Shown: piece by piece, positions 56,695 to 64,000 of the stretch
How the letters are laid out: the number at the start of each line of letters is the position of its first letter
Numbering within the stretch: position 1 is the stretch's first letter
Assembly: GCA_002435715.1 (NCBI GenBank)
Contig: DISD01000033.1
Location: 1 to 64,000 of the forward strand
Origin: Rhodospirillaceae bacterium UBA6219
GTDB lineage: Bacteria; Pseudomonadota; Alphaproteobacteria; Rhodospirillales; Magnetospirillaceae
Reading direction: 5' to 3'
Length of the DNA stretch: 64,000 bases
Position numbers and translations under genes: made by a program
The notes under the pieces: generated by a model
Database searches by the model: none
What the model was told of the DNA's origin: nothing
Seen by the model: the letters and a program-made list of their open reading frames with translations, nothing else

Positions 56695-58848
56695 CTAGTT
56701 GCGGGCGCGTTCCACCGAGGAAATGGACGGCGTGGCCCGCAAAGCAGCGATGACGTTGGTCAGATGCTTGACGTCTCGGACCTCGATGTCGATCAGCATC
56801 TCGAAGAATTCGGTGGTGCGGTTGGTGATCTTCAGATTGGTGATGTTGCCGACGTTCTTGGCGATCACCGTGGTCACCGTGGACAAAGCGCCGGGTTCGT
56901 TGGCCACCACCAGATCGACACGGCCCACATGGGCGGCGCCGTCGGTTTCGTCCCACGAAATGTCCAGCCAGCGTTCCGGCGTCTCGGCATATTGTTCCAG
57001 GTTCTCGCAATCGATGGTGTGGACGGTCACCCCCTTGCCGGTGCTGACGATGCCGACGATGCGGTCGCCGGGCAGCGGGTGGCAACAACCGGCGAAATGC
57101 ATGGCCATGCCGGGGATCAACCCCTTGATGGGCACCGCGTTCCCCTTGTCGCGCTTACCCGCCGGCTTGTTGCCATGGGCCAGCAGCACCACGTTGTCGG
57201 CGTGCTGGGCCGGGCTGGCTTTCAGCTCGGGGTAGACCTGCTGGACCACTTCCTTGCCGGTCAGCGTGCCCTCGCCCACATCTGCGATCAGATCGTCGAC
57301 GCTGGGGGCCTTGAAGATCTTCAAGACGCCTTCCAGCGCCTTTTCGGTCAGGTCATAGCCTTCCTGACGGAAAGCGCGCACCAGGATGGCACGGCCCAAA
57401 TCGATGTATTGGGCGCGTTGCTGGGTGCGGACGAAGCGGCGGATGCGGGCGCGGGCCTTGCCGGAAACGACGAAGCGTTCCCAGGTGGGGTTCGGCGTCT
57501 GCGCCTTCGACGTGATGATGTCGACCTGATCGCCGTTATGCAGACGCGAGCGCAACGGCATGATGCGGCCGTTGATCTTGGCACCGACACAGGTGTCGCC
57601 AACCTCGGAATGGACGGCATAGGCGAAATCCACCGGGGTGGCGCCCGACGGCAGGGAAATCAAGTCGCCCTTGGGGGTAAAGCAGAACACCTGGTCCTGG
57701 AACATTTCCAGTTTGGTATGTTCCAGGAACTCCTCGGGGTTCGAGGCGTGTTCCAGGATATCCAACAACTCGCGCAGCCAGCGATATTGACGCCCGTCGG
57801 TCTGGCGACCGCCGCCCTGCTTGTACTTCCAGTGCGCGGCGACGCCCAGTTCCGAGACTTCGTGCATCTCGTGGGTGCGGATCTGCACCTCGATGCGATG
57901 GCGTTCCGGGCCGAAGACGCCGGTATGCAAGGACCGATAGCCGTTGGGTTTCGGCGTCGAGATGTAGTCCTTGAAGCGGTTGGGTACCATGGGGTACTTG
58001 GAATGGATGACGCCGAGCGCCCGATAGCAATCCTCGATGCTGCCGACAGCGACGCGGAAGGCCATGATGTCGGACAATTGCTCGAAGCCGACATTCTTGC
58101 GCTGCATCTTCAACCAGATGGAATAAGGCGTCTTTTCACGCCCCGACACCGTGGCCTTGACCCCCGCGTCCTCCAGCGTCTTGCGCAATTCTTCCAAGAT
58201 GCGGCCAATCAAATCGCCACCTTGTTCGCGCAGGAAATTCAAACGCGCGATGATCGAGCCCCGGGCATCACCGTGCAATTCGGTGAAGGCCAGGTCTTCC
58301 AGCTCCATCTTCATTTCCTGCATGCCGATACGTTCGGCCAGCGGAGCGTAGATTTCCATGGTCTCAAGCGCGATACGGCGGCGCTTGTCGGGATTCTTGA
58401 TGAAATGCAGCGTGCGCATGTTGTGGACACGGTCGGCCAATTTGACCAGCAGGACGCGGATGTCCTCGCTCATGGCCAGGACCAGCTTCCGCAGGTTTTC
58501 CGCCTGCTTGGCGTGGTCCGACTGCATCTCGATACGCGAAAGCTTGGTCACCCCGTCGACCAGACGGCCGATTTCCACCCCGAACATCTTGTCGATGTCT
58601 TCCTGCGTGGCCGGCGTGTCCTCGATGGTGTCGTGCAGCAGCGCGGTGATGATCGACGCGCAGTCCAGCCGGTACTTGGTCAAGATACCGGCGACTTCGA
58701 TGGGATGGGAAAAGTAAGGGTCGCCCGAGGCCCGCAACTGCGAGCCGTGCATCTTCATGGCGAAGACATAGGCGCGGTTGATGGCGTCTTCGTCAGCGGA
58801 CGGATCGTAAGACTTGACCCGCTCGACCAATTCGAATTGACGCATCAT
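56695..58848 (-). CDS. rsh: Bifunctional (p)ppGpp synthetase/hydrolase
   Basis: 717 residues. HD hydrolase motifs FSHPIEV (His48) and LHDTIED (His72-Asp73) are intact; the synthetase domain has RFKDY (291-295), the RxKD form typical of bifunctional enzymes, then GYRSLHTG and EVQIRT. TGS (about 395-455) and C-terminal ACT (about 645-717) domains follow. It is the single Rel/SpoT-type stringent-response enzyme of alphaproteobacteria. AGGAGGT sits nine bases before the first of two adjacent ATGs. Confidence 0.96.
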   Translation of the reverse strand: MMRQFELVERVKSYDPSADEDAINRAYVFAMKMHGSQLRASGDPYFSHPIEVAGILTKYRLDCASIITALLHDTIEDTPATQEDIDKMFGVEIGRLVDGVTKLSRIEMQSDHAKQAENLRKLVLAMSEDIRVLLVKLADRVHNMRTLHFIKNPDKRRRIALETMEIYAPLAERIGMQEMKMELEDLAFTELHGDARGSIIARLNFLREQGGDLIGRILEELRKTLEDAGVKATVSGREKTPYSIWLKMQRKNVGFEQLSDIMAFRVAVGSIEDCYRALGVIHSKYPMVPNRFKDYISTPKPNGYRSLHTGVFGPERHRIEVQIRTHEMHEVSELGVAAHWKYKQGGGRQTDGRQYRWLRELLDILEHASNPEEFLEHTKLEMFQDQVFCFTPKGDLISLPSGATPVDFAYAVHSEVGDTCVGAKINGRIMPLRSRLHNGDQVDIITSKAQTPNPTWERFVVSGKARARIRRFVRTQQRAQYIDLGRAILVRAFRQEGYDLTEKALEGVLKIFKAPSVDDLIADVGEGTLTGKEVVQQVYPELKASPAQHADNVVLLAHGNKPAGKRDKGNAVPIKGLIPGMAMHFAGCCHPLPGDRIVGIVSTGKGVTVHTIDCENLEQYAETPERWLDISWDETDGAAHVGRVDLVVANEPGALSTVTTVIAKNVGNITNLKITNRTTEFFEMLIDIEVRDVKHLTNVIAALRATPSISSVERARN

Positions 58849-58941
58849 CGGGTTGACACCTCCTGTCGGCGGCAACCCTGGATCAAGGAACGCGGCGGCT
58901 GTTGGCTTGGGTTGCTCGCCATGGCCGCCGCCTTCGTCGAA

Positions 58942-59328
58942 TTATTCGTCGCCGTCGGCCATTTCACCGGCAAAATCCATGGGGTCGTCGGTCACCGACA
59001 TACCATCTTCCATGGCTTCTTCTTCCGAAGCGATGTTCTCGAAGCCCATGTCGCTGTCGGGCATGAAGGCTTCCAGTTCGTCTTCCTCGGGCTCGTCGGC
59101 TTCGACGTGCTTTTGCAGGCCCAGGACCAGCGAATTACGCAGGTGCTCCAGCTCGACGGTGTCCTCGGCGATTTCACGAAGAGCGACGACAGGGTTCTTG
59201 TCGTTGTCACGTTCGACGGTGATGTGCCCACCGGTCGAGATGTCGCGGGCGCGCTGGGCCGCTATCAACACCAGTTCAAACCGATTGGGAACCTTGACGA
59301 CACAATCTTCAACCGTAACGCGGGCCAT
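58942..59328 (-). CDS. rpoZ: RNA polymerase omega subunit
   Basis: 128 residues. The omega signature [30 protein letters not shown] opens the protein, and [13 protein letters not shown] follows; the long acidic C-terminal tail (Asp/Glu/Met-rich) is typical of alphaproteobacterial omega. It stabilises the beta-prime subunit and is needed for the ppGpp effect. AAGGA precedes the ATG. It directly precedes rsh, the conserved spoT-rpoZ neighbourhood. Confidence 0.95.
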   Translation of the reverse strand: MARVTVEDCVVKVPNRFELVLIAAQRARDISTGGHITVERDNDKNPVVALREIAEDTVELEHLRNSLVLGLQKHVEADEPEEDELEAFMPDSDMGFENIASEEEAMEDGMSVTDDPMDFAGEMADGDE

Positions 59329-59369
59329 GGACCGTCCTTCGAAATGTGCATGCGCAAAAGAGCATAGTT

Positions 59370-59397
59370 TATATAGCGGCCCCACACCCGAAAGCAA
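59370..59397 (-). promoter_or_regulatory. rpoZ: Possible rpoZ promoter
   Basis: Minus strand TTGCTT (59397-59392), 16-base spacer, TATATA (59375-59370), 42 bases upstream of the rpoZ start. It would drive the whole rpoZ-rsh-pdxJ group. Confidence 0.45.
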
Positions 59398-59501
59398 GGC
59401 CCAAGCCCTTTGCCGCCATGGTTTGTTGTTGCAAGCGCCGACCCGCCCCCCTACCCTGTCGCCATTGTCCCCAAACCATTTATTTTGAAATCGAGACAAC
59501 A

Positions 59502-60071
59502 ATGACTTTTTATGATTCCGAACGTGTCGGGCTGTTTATCGACGGCTCGAACCTTTATGCCGCCGCCAAGGCTTTGGCCTTCGATATCGATTACAAGAAG
59601 CTGTTGAAGCATTTCGCCAGTGAAGGCCGGTTGATCCGCGCTTTTTATTACACCGCCCTGGTGGAGGATCAGGAATATTCGCCGCTGCGGCCGTTGATCG
59701 ACTGGCTGGATTACAACGGCTACACCATGGTCACCAAGCCGACCAAGGAATTCACCGACGCTACCGGGCGGCGCAAGATCAAGGGCAACATGGACATCGA
59801 GCTGGCCATCGACGTCATGGAAATGGCGCCGCACCTTGACCATGTCGTGCTGTTTTCCGGCGATGGCGACTTCCGCCGGCTGGTGGAAGCGATCCAGCGC
59901 AAGGGCGTGCGAGTCACCGTGGTGTCCACCGTCCGCTCGCAGCCGCCCATGGTCGCCGATGAATTGCGGCGCCAAGCCGATACTTTCCTGGAATTGTCCG
60001 ACCTGCAATCGGTGATCGGCCGCGCCCCCCATCCGTCCCGCGACGACCGGGATTACGGGGACATTTTGTGA
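59502..60071 (+). CDS. NYN-domain (LabA/DUF88-like) protein
   Basis: 189 residues. PIN-like NYN fold with the acidic residues in [15 protein letters not shown] (Asp14), [15 protein letters not shown] and [15 protein letters not shown], the usual four-acid cluster for a metal-dependent ribonuclease. RNA cleavage is inferred from the family. The weak ribosome site makes the exact start less sure, but it begins where family members do. Its TGA overlaps the glycosylase GTG by three bases. Confidence 0.88.
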   Translation: MTFYDSERVGLFIDGSNLYAAAKALAFDIDYKKLLKHFASEGRLIRAFYYTALVEDQEYSPLRPLIDWLDYNGYTMVTKPTKEFTDATGRRKIKGNMDIELAIDVMEMAPHLDHVVLFSGDGDFRRLVEAIQRKGVRVTVVSTVRSQPPMVADELRRQADTFLELSDLQSVIGRAPHPSRDDRDYGDIL

Positions 60072-60709
60072 GCCCTTTCAGCGTTCCGGCCAAGGATTGC
60101 CCTTCCTGCCCACGACTGGTGGCCTATCGCCACGACAATCAGCGTAAGTTCCCCGACTGGCACAATGCTCCGGTGGATTCTTTCGGCCCGTTGGAGGCCC
60201 CCATCCTGTTCGTCGGGCTGGCCCCGGGGCTCAGAGGGGCCAACCGCACCGGCCGCCCGTTCACCGGCGATTATGCCGGCGACCTGCTGTATCCCAGCTT
60301 GGTGAAATTCGGACTGGCGCAAGGCACCTATGGCGCCGACCCCGCGGATGGCTTCCGTCTGGTTGGGGCCCGAATCAGCAACGCGGTCCGCTGCGTGCCG
60401 CCCGAGAACAAACCACTGCCGGCTGAATTCAACGCCTGCCGGCCGTTCCTGGAAGCCGAAATGGCGGCCATGCCCCATCTGCAGGCCCTGTTCGCCATCG
60501 GCCGCGACGCGCACCAAGCCATCATCGGCGGCATGGGATTGCGCAAATCCGCCCATGTCTTCGCCCATGGGGCACGACACCGCCTGAATGATCAACTGGT
60601 GCTGGTCGACAGCTATCATTGCTCTCGCTACAACACCAATACCGGGCGGCTGACCGAGGCCATGTTTCATCAGGCCATCGCCACCTTGATCGCTCAGATC
60701 CATTCTTAA
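60068..60709 (+). CDS. Family 5 uracil-DNA glycosylase (UdgB)
   Basis: 213 residues. A GTG start overlaps the NYN stop (GTGA). Fe-S cysteines begin in KDCPSCPRL; the catalytic motif GLAPGLRGANRTGRPFTGDYAG is the family-5 hallmark, lacking the Asp of family 4, and SYHCSRYNTNTGRLTEAMF is the second motif. It removes uracil and perhaps other deaminated bases from DNA. The gene is coupled to the NYN protein, with no clear reason. Confidence 0.9.
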   Translation: MSPFSVPAKDCPSCPRLVAYRHDNQRKFPDWHNAPVDSFGPLEAPILFVGLAPGLRGANRTGRPFTGDYAGDLLYPSLVKFGLAQGTYGADPADGFRLVGARISNAVRCVPPENKPLPAEFNACRPFLEAEMAAMPHLQALFAIGRDAHQAIIGGMGLRKSAHVFAHGARHRLNDQLVLVDSYHCSRYNTNTGRLTEAMFHQAIATLIAQIHS

Positions 60710-60766
60710 GGCATATTTGACGCTTTGCTGTCATACTGTTCCACCGATGAAGGATGGGGCGTTGCG

Positions 60767-61186
60767 ATGACAGCCTTTTTGGAATGGAATGCCGAATACG
60801 AATTAGGGGTGCCGGCCATGGATTCCGATCACCGGGATCTGATGGAAATGTGCAACCATTTTCTGTTCCTGGTACAGAATCACACCCCTGCCGCACAATT
60901 GTCCGATTGCCTGGATCGGCTGATCTTGCGCACCCGGGCCCATTTCCAAGCCGAGGAACGCATGCTGGACCGTCATGGCTATCCGGCCCTGGCTGTCCAC
61001 AAATCAGAACACGAGCGATTGATTCGCGACGCCGAAAACTTGTCAGCGGCTATTCGTCATGGCAACGACGACAAAAGCCTGGAAGACATCGTCGCCGAAA
61101 CATCGGACTTCCTGCGGTCCTGGCTGTTGGAACACATTCGTCAGAACGACCGCCCCTATAAGCCGTTCCTGCGCAGCCTGAGCTAG
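60767..61186 (+). CDS. Bacteriohemerythrin
   Basis: 139 residues. All seven di-iron ligands are visible: His22, His59 and Glu63 (HFQAEE), His78 and His82 (HKSEH), His123 and Asp128 (HIRQND). It binds O2 reversibly and is used as an oxygen store or sensor; such proteins are numerous in magnetospirilla. The 3' end overlaps the convergent lytic transglycosylase by four bases. Confidence 0.93.
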   Translation: MTAFLEWNAEYELGVPAMDSDHRDLMEMCNHFLFLVQNHTPAAQLSDCLDRLILRTRAHFQAEERMLDRHGYPALAVHKSEHERLIRDAENLSAAIRHGNDDKSLEDIVAETSDFLRSWLLEHIRQNDRPYKPFLRSLS

Positions 61187-63156
61187 CCGGATTGCCGACG
61201 GGACCAACGCTTCAGGTCGGCTTCAAACGAAACGCCTTCTCCATAGCCCAACTTGCGACGATAGATGGACAGGCTTTCCATCACCCTTTGGACATAAGAG
61301 CGTGTTTCCGTGAACGGGATCATCTCGATCCAGTCGATCGCGTCCACGGTTGGATCACGGGGATCCCCATAATCCTTGACCCAACGCCGCACTCGCGCCG
61401 GACCGGCATTGTAGGCAGCCAGAGCCATCACGTAGGAGCCCTCGAAATTGTCGATCATGTCCCCGAGATAGGTGCTCCCCAAGCGGACATTGTATTCGGG
61501 GTCATCCAGTTTCGACGGCTTGAAGGCCACTTTGATAGCTTTGGCCACTTGCTTGGCGGTGGCGGGCATCAATTGCATCAATCCCCGAGCCCCCACTGGC
61601 GACTGTACATCGGTCATGAAACCAGATTCCTGTCGGATCAGAGCCAGGACCAGGGCCTTTTCCGGCCCGGTTTCCACGCCGATATGCGGTACCGGCCAAC
61701 CGGCGCCGACCAGGAACACGCTGTCGCGATCCGCCCGGCGGGCAATGGTCACCGCCAAATCGTTGCGCCCGCGTTCCAACGCCAATTTACCGACCAGGGC
61801 CCGTTCGCCGGCGGATTGAGCTACTTCGTTCAAGCGAATGAAGAAAGCCCGCAAATATTCGGTTTCCCCCATTTCCAACATGATGCGGGTGGCACGAACC
61901 ATCTCGCGGTTGTTGAAACGCTTGCTTTCCTCGGCACTGGCCTTGGGGTCAGGCGGCAGCGGCCAATGGTGGTCATCCAGACGCGACGCCGCCAATTGCC
62001 CATAATACGCGGTGAAGTATTGTGCCCCGCGGCCATACCATTCTTTCGCCCCACGAATATCGGTCCGCGCTTCGGCGGTGCGTCCGGCCCAATAAGCCGC
62101 TCGAGAACGCGACAACGGCGTCGACACCTTGTCCCACAGGCGCTGGAAGTGGTTGGCAGCGGTTTCCTTGTCGTCCAGGAAGCGCAAGGAAATCCACCCG
62201 GCCAGGAACTCGGCCTCGGCGAATTGGGAATTGTCGTCTTCGATGGCGTGATCGGCGGCGATCTGGTAGGCCCGCGAAATCAGGCCCTTTTGCAAGGCGC
62301 GACGGGCCAGGATGGCGCGTTCCTGCCACCACAAATCGGGACGCACCTGATTGCGGGCCGGATGTGACAACAGGTCGATGGCGTCTTCGTCCTGATCCTT
62401 TTGGCGGCGCCACCGCACCCGGTCATAAATCAGCCCGGGATCGTTCTTGAATTCCTTCGGCACCTTGGCGGCTTGGTTTTCCGCATTGGCCTTGCCGTCC
62501 TGCAGCGCCATACGGGCCTGTGCCAACAGGCGCCGTTCCGGACTGACGCGCAACATCATGTGCTGGGCCGGGCCGTCCTGCTTGTCCCACAGCAGACGGT
62601 CCAGACGTCGCCAATGATCCTCGGGTTGCAGATACTCGGAAAATTGATCCAGGAACTGCTTTTCCTGAATCGTGCCAAAGCCCCCCTCGACCCAGGCCTT
62701 GCGCAGAACCTCGACGGCTTGTTCTTGCCGACCGGCGGCCAGAAGCGCCTTGCCCAAGGCCATGGCGCCATCGACGGTGATCGGATCACGGCGCTTGTAC
62801 CAAGCCTGCACGTGTTCCAGCGGGGTCGCCGGTCCGATGGCCTCTTCGGCACGCCGTTGCATAGAGGACATCAACGGCCAGTCGGGGGAAGAATCGACGA
62901 AAGAGCCGATTTCCTCGAAGCTGGCCCCCGAGCGCGGATTCACATAGGTCATCCAGCGAATGAGCTTGGGCAGCAGGCGGTCTGTGGCCCGCATGGCCAA
63001 ACGCTCGGCTTCGGTGAAACGATCCTTGCGAGCGGCGGCAAAGACCTGTTCGTAAAGCTTGCGCTCATTCGCAGGCACCTCGGTCGCGGCCGCGGGCCGA
63101 AGCGAACTCAAAGGCAGCAACACCATGACCAATGCGGCGAGGACTCGAAAGCGCAA
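61183..63156 (-). CDS. slt: Soluble lytic murein transglycosylase
   Basis: 657 residues. A TTG start at 63156 is preferred: AAGGA lies about seven bases upstream and the product then begins with a clean signal peptide (RFRVLAALVMVLLPLSSLRPAAA). A helical superhelix fills about 500 residues and is followed by the GH23 domain with catalytic Glu in LIRQESGFMTD, then GARGLMQLMPATAKQVA and YNAGPARV. It cuts peptidoglycan between MurNAc and GlcNAc in the periplasm. An ATG at 63207 is the alternative start. Confidence 0.9.
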   Translation of the reverse strand: MRFRVLAALVMVLLPLSSLRPAAATEVPANERKLYEQVFAAARKDRFTEAERLAMRATDRLLPKLIRWMTYVNPRSGASFEEIGSFVDSSPDWPLMSSMQRRAEEAIGPATPLEHVQAWYKRRDPITVDGAMALGKALLAAGRQEQAVEVLRKAWVEGGFGTIQEKQFLDQFSEYLQPEDHWRRLDRLLWDKQDGPAQHMMLRVSPERRLLAQARMALQDGKANAENQAAKVPKEFKNDPGLIYDRVRWRRQKDQDEDAIDLLSHPARNQVRPDLWWQERAILARRALQKGLISRAYQIAADHAIEDDNSQFAEAEFLAGWISLRFLDDKETAANHFQRLWDKVSTPLSRSRAAYWAGRTAEARTDIRGAKEWYGRGAQYFTAYYGQLAASRLDDHHWPLPPDPKASAEESKRFNNREMVRATRIMLEMGETEYLRAFFIRLNEVAQSAGERALVGKLALERGRNDLAVTIARRADRDSVFLVGAGWPVPHIGVETGPEKALVLALIRQESGFMTDVQSPVGARGLMQLMPATAKQVAKAIKVAFKPSKLDDPEYNVRLGSTYLGDMIDNFEGSYVMALAAYNAGPARVRRWVKDYGDPRDPTVDAIDWIEMIPFTETRSYVQRVMESLSIYRRKLGYGEGVSFEADLKRWSRRQSG

Positions 63157-63249
63157 CGCAGGTTCCTTGTTCTTGTGACCGGCCGGACACCGGAAACGAA
63201 CCCGCATTCTAGGGAACCTGGGCATGGAAGAGCAAGCCGGACGGCGCCC

Positions 63250-63278
63250 TTGTACGGCATCGGGCTTGGCTGTAATGT
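63250..63278 (+). promoter_or_regulatory. dapA: Possible dapA promoter
   Basis: TTGTAC, 17-base spacer, TAATGT, 40 bases before the dapA start, in the divergent gap with slt. Confidence 0.35.
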
Positions 63279-63317
63279 GCCGGGTTTCCAACTGTCCATT
63301 CATTCAGGATGTCAACC

Positions 63318-64000
63318 ATGTTCAAGGGATCGATCACCGCCCTCATTACCCCCTTCGCCAACGGCAAGGTGGACGAGAAGGCGTTCCAGGACTTCGTCGC
63401 CTGGCAGATCGCCGAGGGCACCCATGGTGTCGTGCCCTGCGGCACCACCGGCGAGTCCCCGACGCTGTCCCATGACGAACACAAACGGGTTGTCGAACTG
63501 TGCGTGGAAGTGGCCAAGGGCAAGATACCGGTCATCGCCGGCACCGGTTCGAACTGCACCGACGAAGCCATCGCGTTGACCCGTCACGCCAAGCAAGCCG
63601 GCGCCGACGCCGCTTTGGTGGTGGCGCCCTATTACAACAAGCCGTCCCAGGAAGGCCTGTTCCGCCATTATGAAGCCATCGCCAAGGCGGTGGACTTGCC
63701 CATCGTGGTCTACAACATCCCCGGCCGCTCGGTGATCAACATCAGCGTCGACACTTTCGTGCGCCTGGCCAAGCTGCCCAATATCGTCGGCGTCAAGGAC
63801 GCCACCGCCGACCTGGCCCGTCCGCTGCAGATGCGGGTCGCCCTGGGGGGCACCTTCTGCCAGTTGTCGGGCGAGGATGCCACCGCCATCGCCTTCAACG
63901 CCCAAGGCGGTGTCGGCTGTATCTCGGTGACCTCGAATATCGCGCCTCGCCTGTGTGCCGACATGCAGAACGCCTGGGCCAAGGGCGATTTGGAAACCTG
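63318..64000 (+). CDS. dapA: 4-Hydroxy-tetrahydrodipicolinate synthase (5' part)
   Basis: The first 227 codons of dapA; the gene runs off the window edge. [34 protein letters not shown] and YNIPGRSV are present, and the Schiff-base Lys is in [10 protein letters not shown]. It condenses pyruvate with aspartate semialdehyde for lysine and diaminopimelate synthesis. AGGATG lies before the ATG. Divergent from slt. Confidence 0.95.
   Translation, partial: MFKGSITALITPFANGKVDEKAFQDFVAWQIAEGTHGVVPCGTTGESPTLSHDEHKRVVELCVEVAKGKIPVIAGTGSNCTDEAIALTRHAKQAGADAALVVAPYYNKPSQEGLFRHYEAIAKAVDLPIVVYNIPGRSVINISVDTFVRLAKLPNIVGVKDATADLARPLQMRVALGGTFCQLSGEDATAIAFNAQGGVGCISVTSNIAPRLCADMQNAWAKGDLET

Noticed and set aside
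56545..59367. 940-codon plus-strand frame across pdxJ, rsh and rpoZ
   Set aside because: Covers three real genes in antisense; implausible composition.

Overview
The window looks like ordinary chromosome from a GC-rich alphaproteobacterium of the Rhodospirillales, most likely Magnetospirillum or a close relative. This is inferred from gene order and protein style. The order dusB(nifR3)-ntrB-ntrC-ntrY-ntrX-trkA ... hfq-hflX and the order rpoZ-rsh-pdxJ-lepB-rnc-era-recO-parC are both characteristic of the class. A fused ispDF, a TakP-type TRAP transporter, a bacteriohemerythrin and motAB fit the same picture. I saw no insertion sequence, prophage, CRISPR array, rRNA or tRNA, and codon style is uniform throughout.

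Layout. 1-2.5 kb: a secreted hypothetical protein, then a small zinc-ribbon protein co-transcribed with a Y-family DNA polymerase behind a LexA-type box. 2.6-4.9 kb: mazG, a lipoprotein and ydfG. 4.9-17.5 kb (minus strand): one long run, read dusB, ntrB, ntrC, ntrY, ntrX, trkA, a D-amino-acid transaminase, a HAD phosphatase, hfq, hflX and an inositol-phosphatase-like protein. It combines nitrogen sensing, K+ uptake and RNA-based regulation. 17.5-27.7 kb: a CcsA-like membrane protein, ispDF, cutA, a glycosyltransferase, two small proteins of unknown role, metY, hemB, a secreted pentapeptide-repeat protein, a membrane GH17 enzyme, a small membrane protein and an SprA-related protein. 27.9-38.9 kb: dnaE, a CHASE/PAS histidine kinase, lolD-lolC-proS, a secreted coiled-coil protein, tag and mce. 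39-45.3 kb: a membrane-anchored penicillin-acylase-like hydrolase, a flavin reductase, motA-motB, an RDD protein and bpt. 45.4-50.1 kb: a TRAP transporter, dctQM on the plus strand facing two tandem near-duplicate dctP genes on the minus strand. 50.2-59.3 kb (minus strand): rpoZ, rsh, pdxJ, lepB, rnc, era, a small membrane protein, recO and parC. 59.5-64 kb: a NYN-domain protein with a family-5 uracil-DNA glycosylase, a bacteriohemerythrin, a soluble lytic transglycosylase, and the first 227 codons of dapA, cut by the window edge.

Most genes are housekeeping. The signals most worth a second look are regulatory or concern small genes: the SOS-type promoter of the polymerase/zinc-ribbon pair; identical FCD-GntR-type palindromes before both dctP copies; a palindrome around the putative -10 of the pentapeptide gene; a membrane protein carrying a kinase-like H-box but no kinase domain; an SprA-related protein lacking the first zinc-ligand histidine; and the absence of acpS from its usual place between pdxJ and lepB. 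Several starts are non-ATG (GTG or TTG) and were chosen because a good ribosome-binding site sits before them. Functions are read from recognisable motifs; no database search was run.
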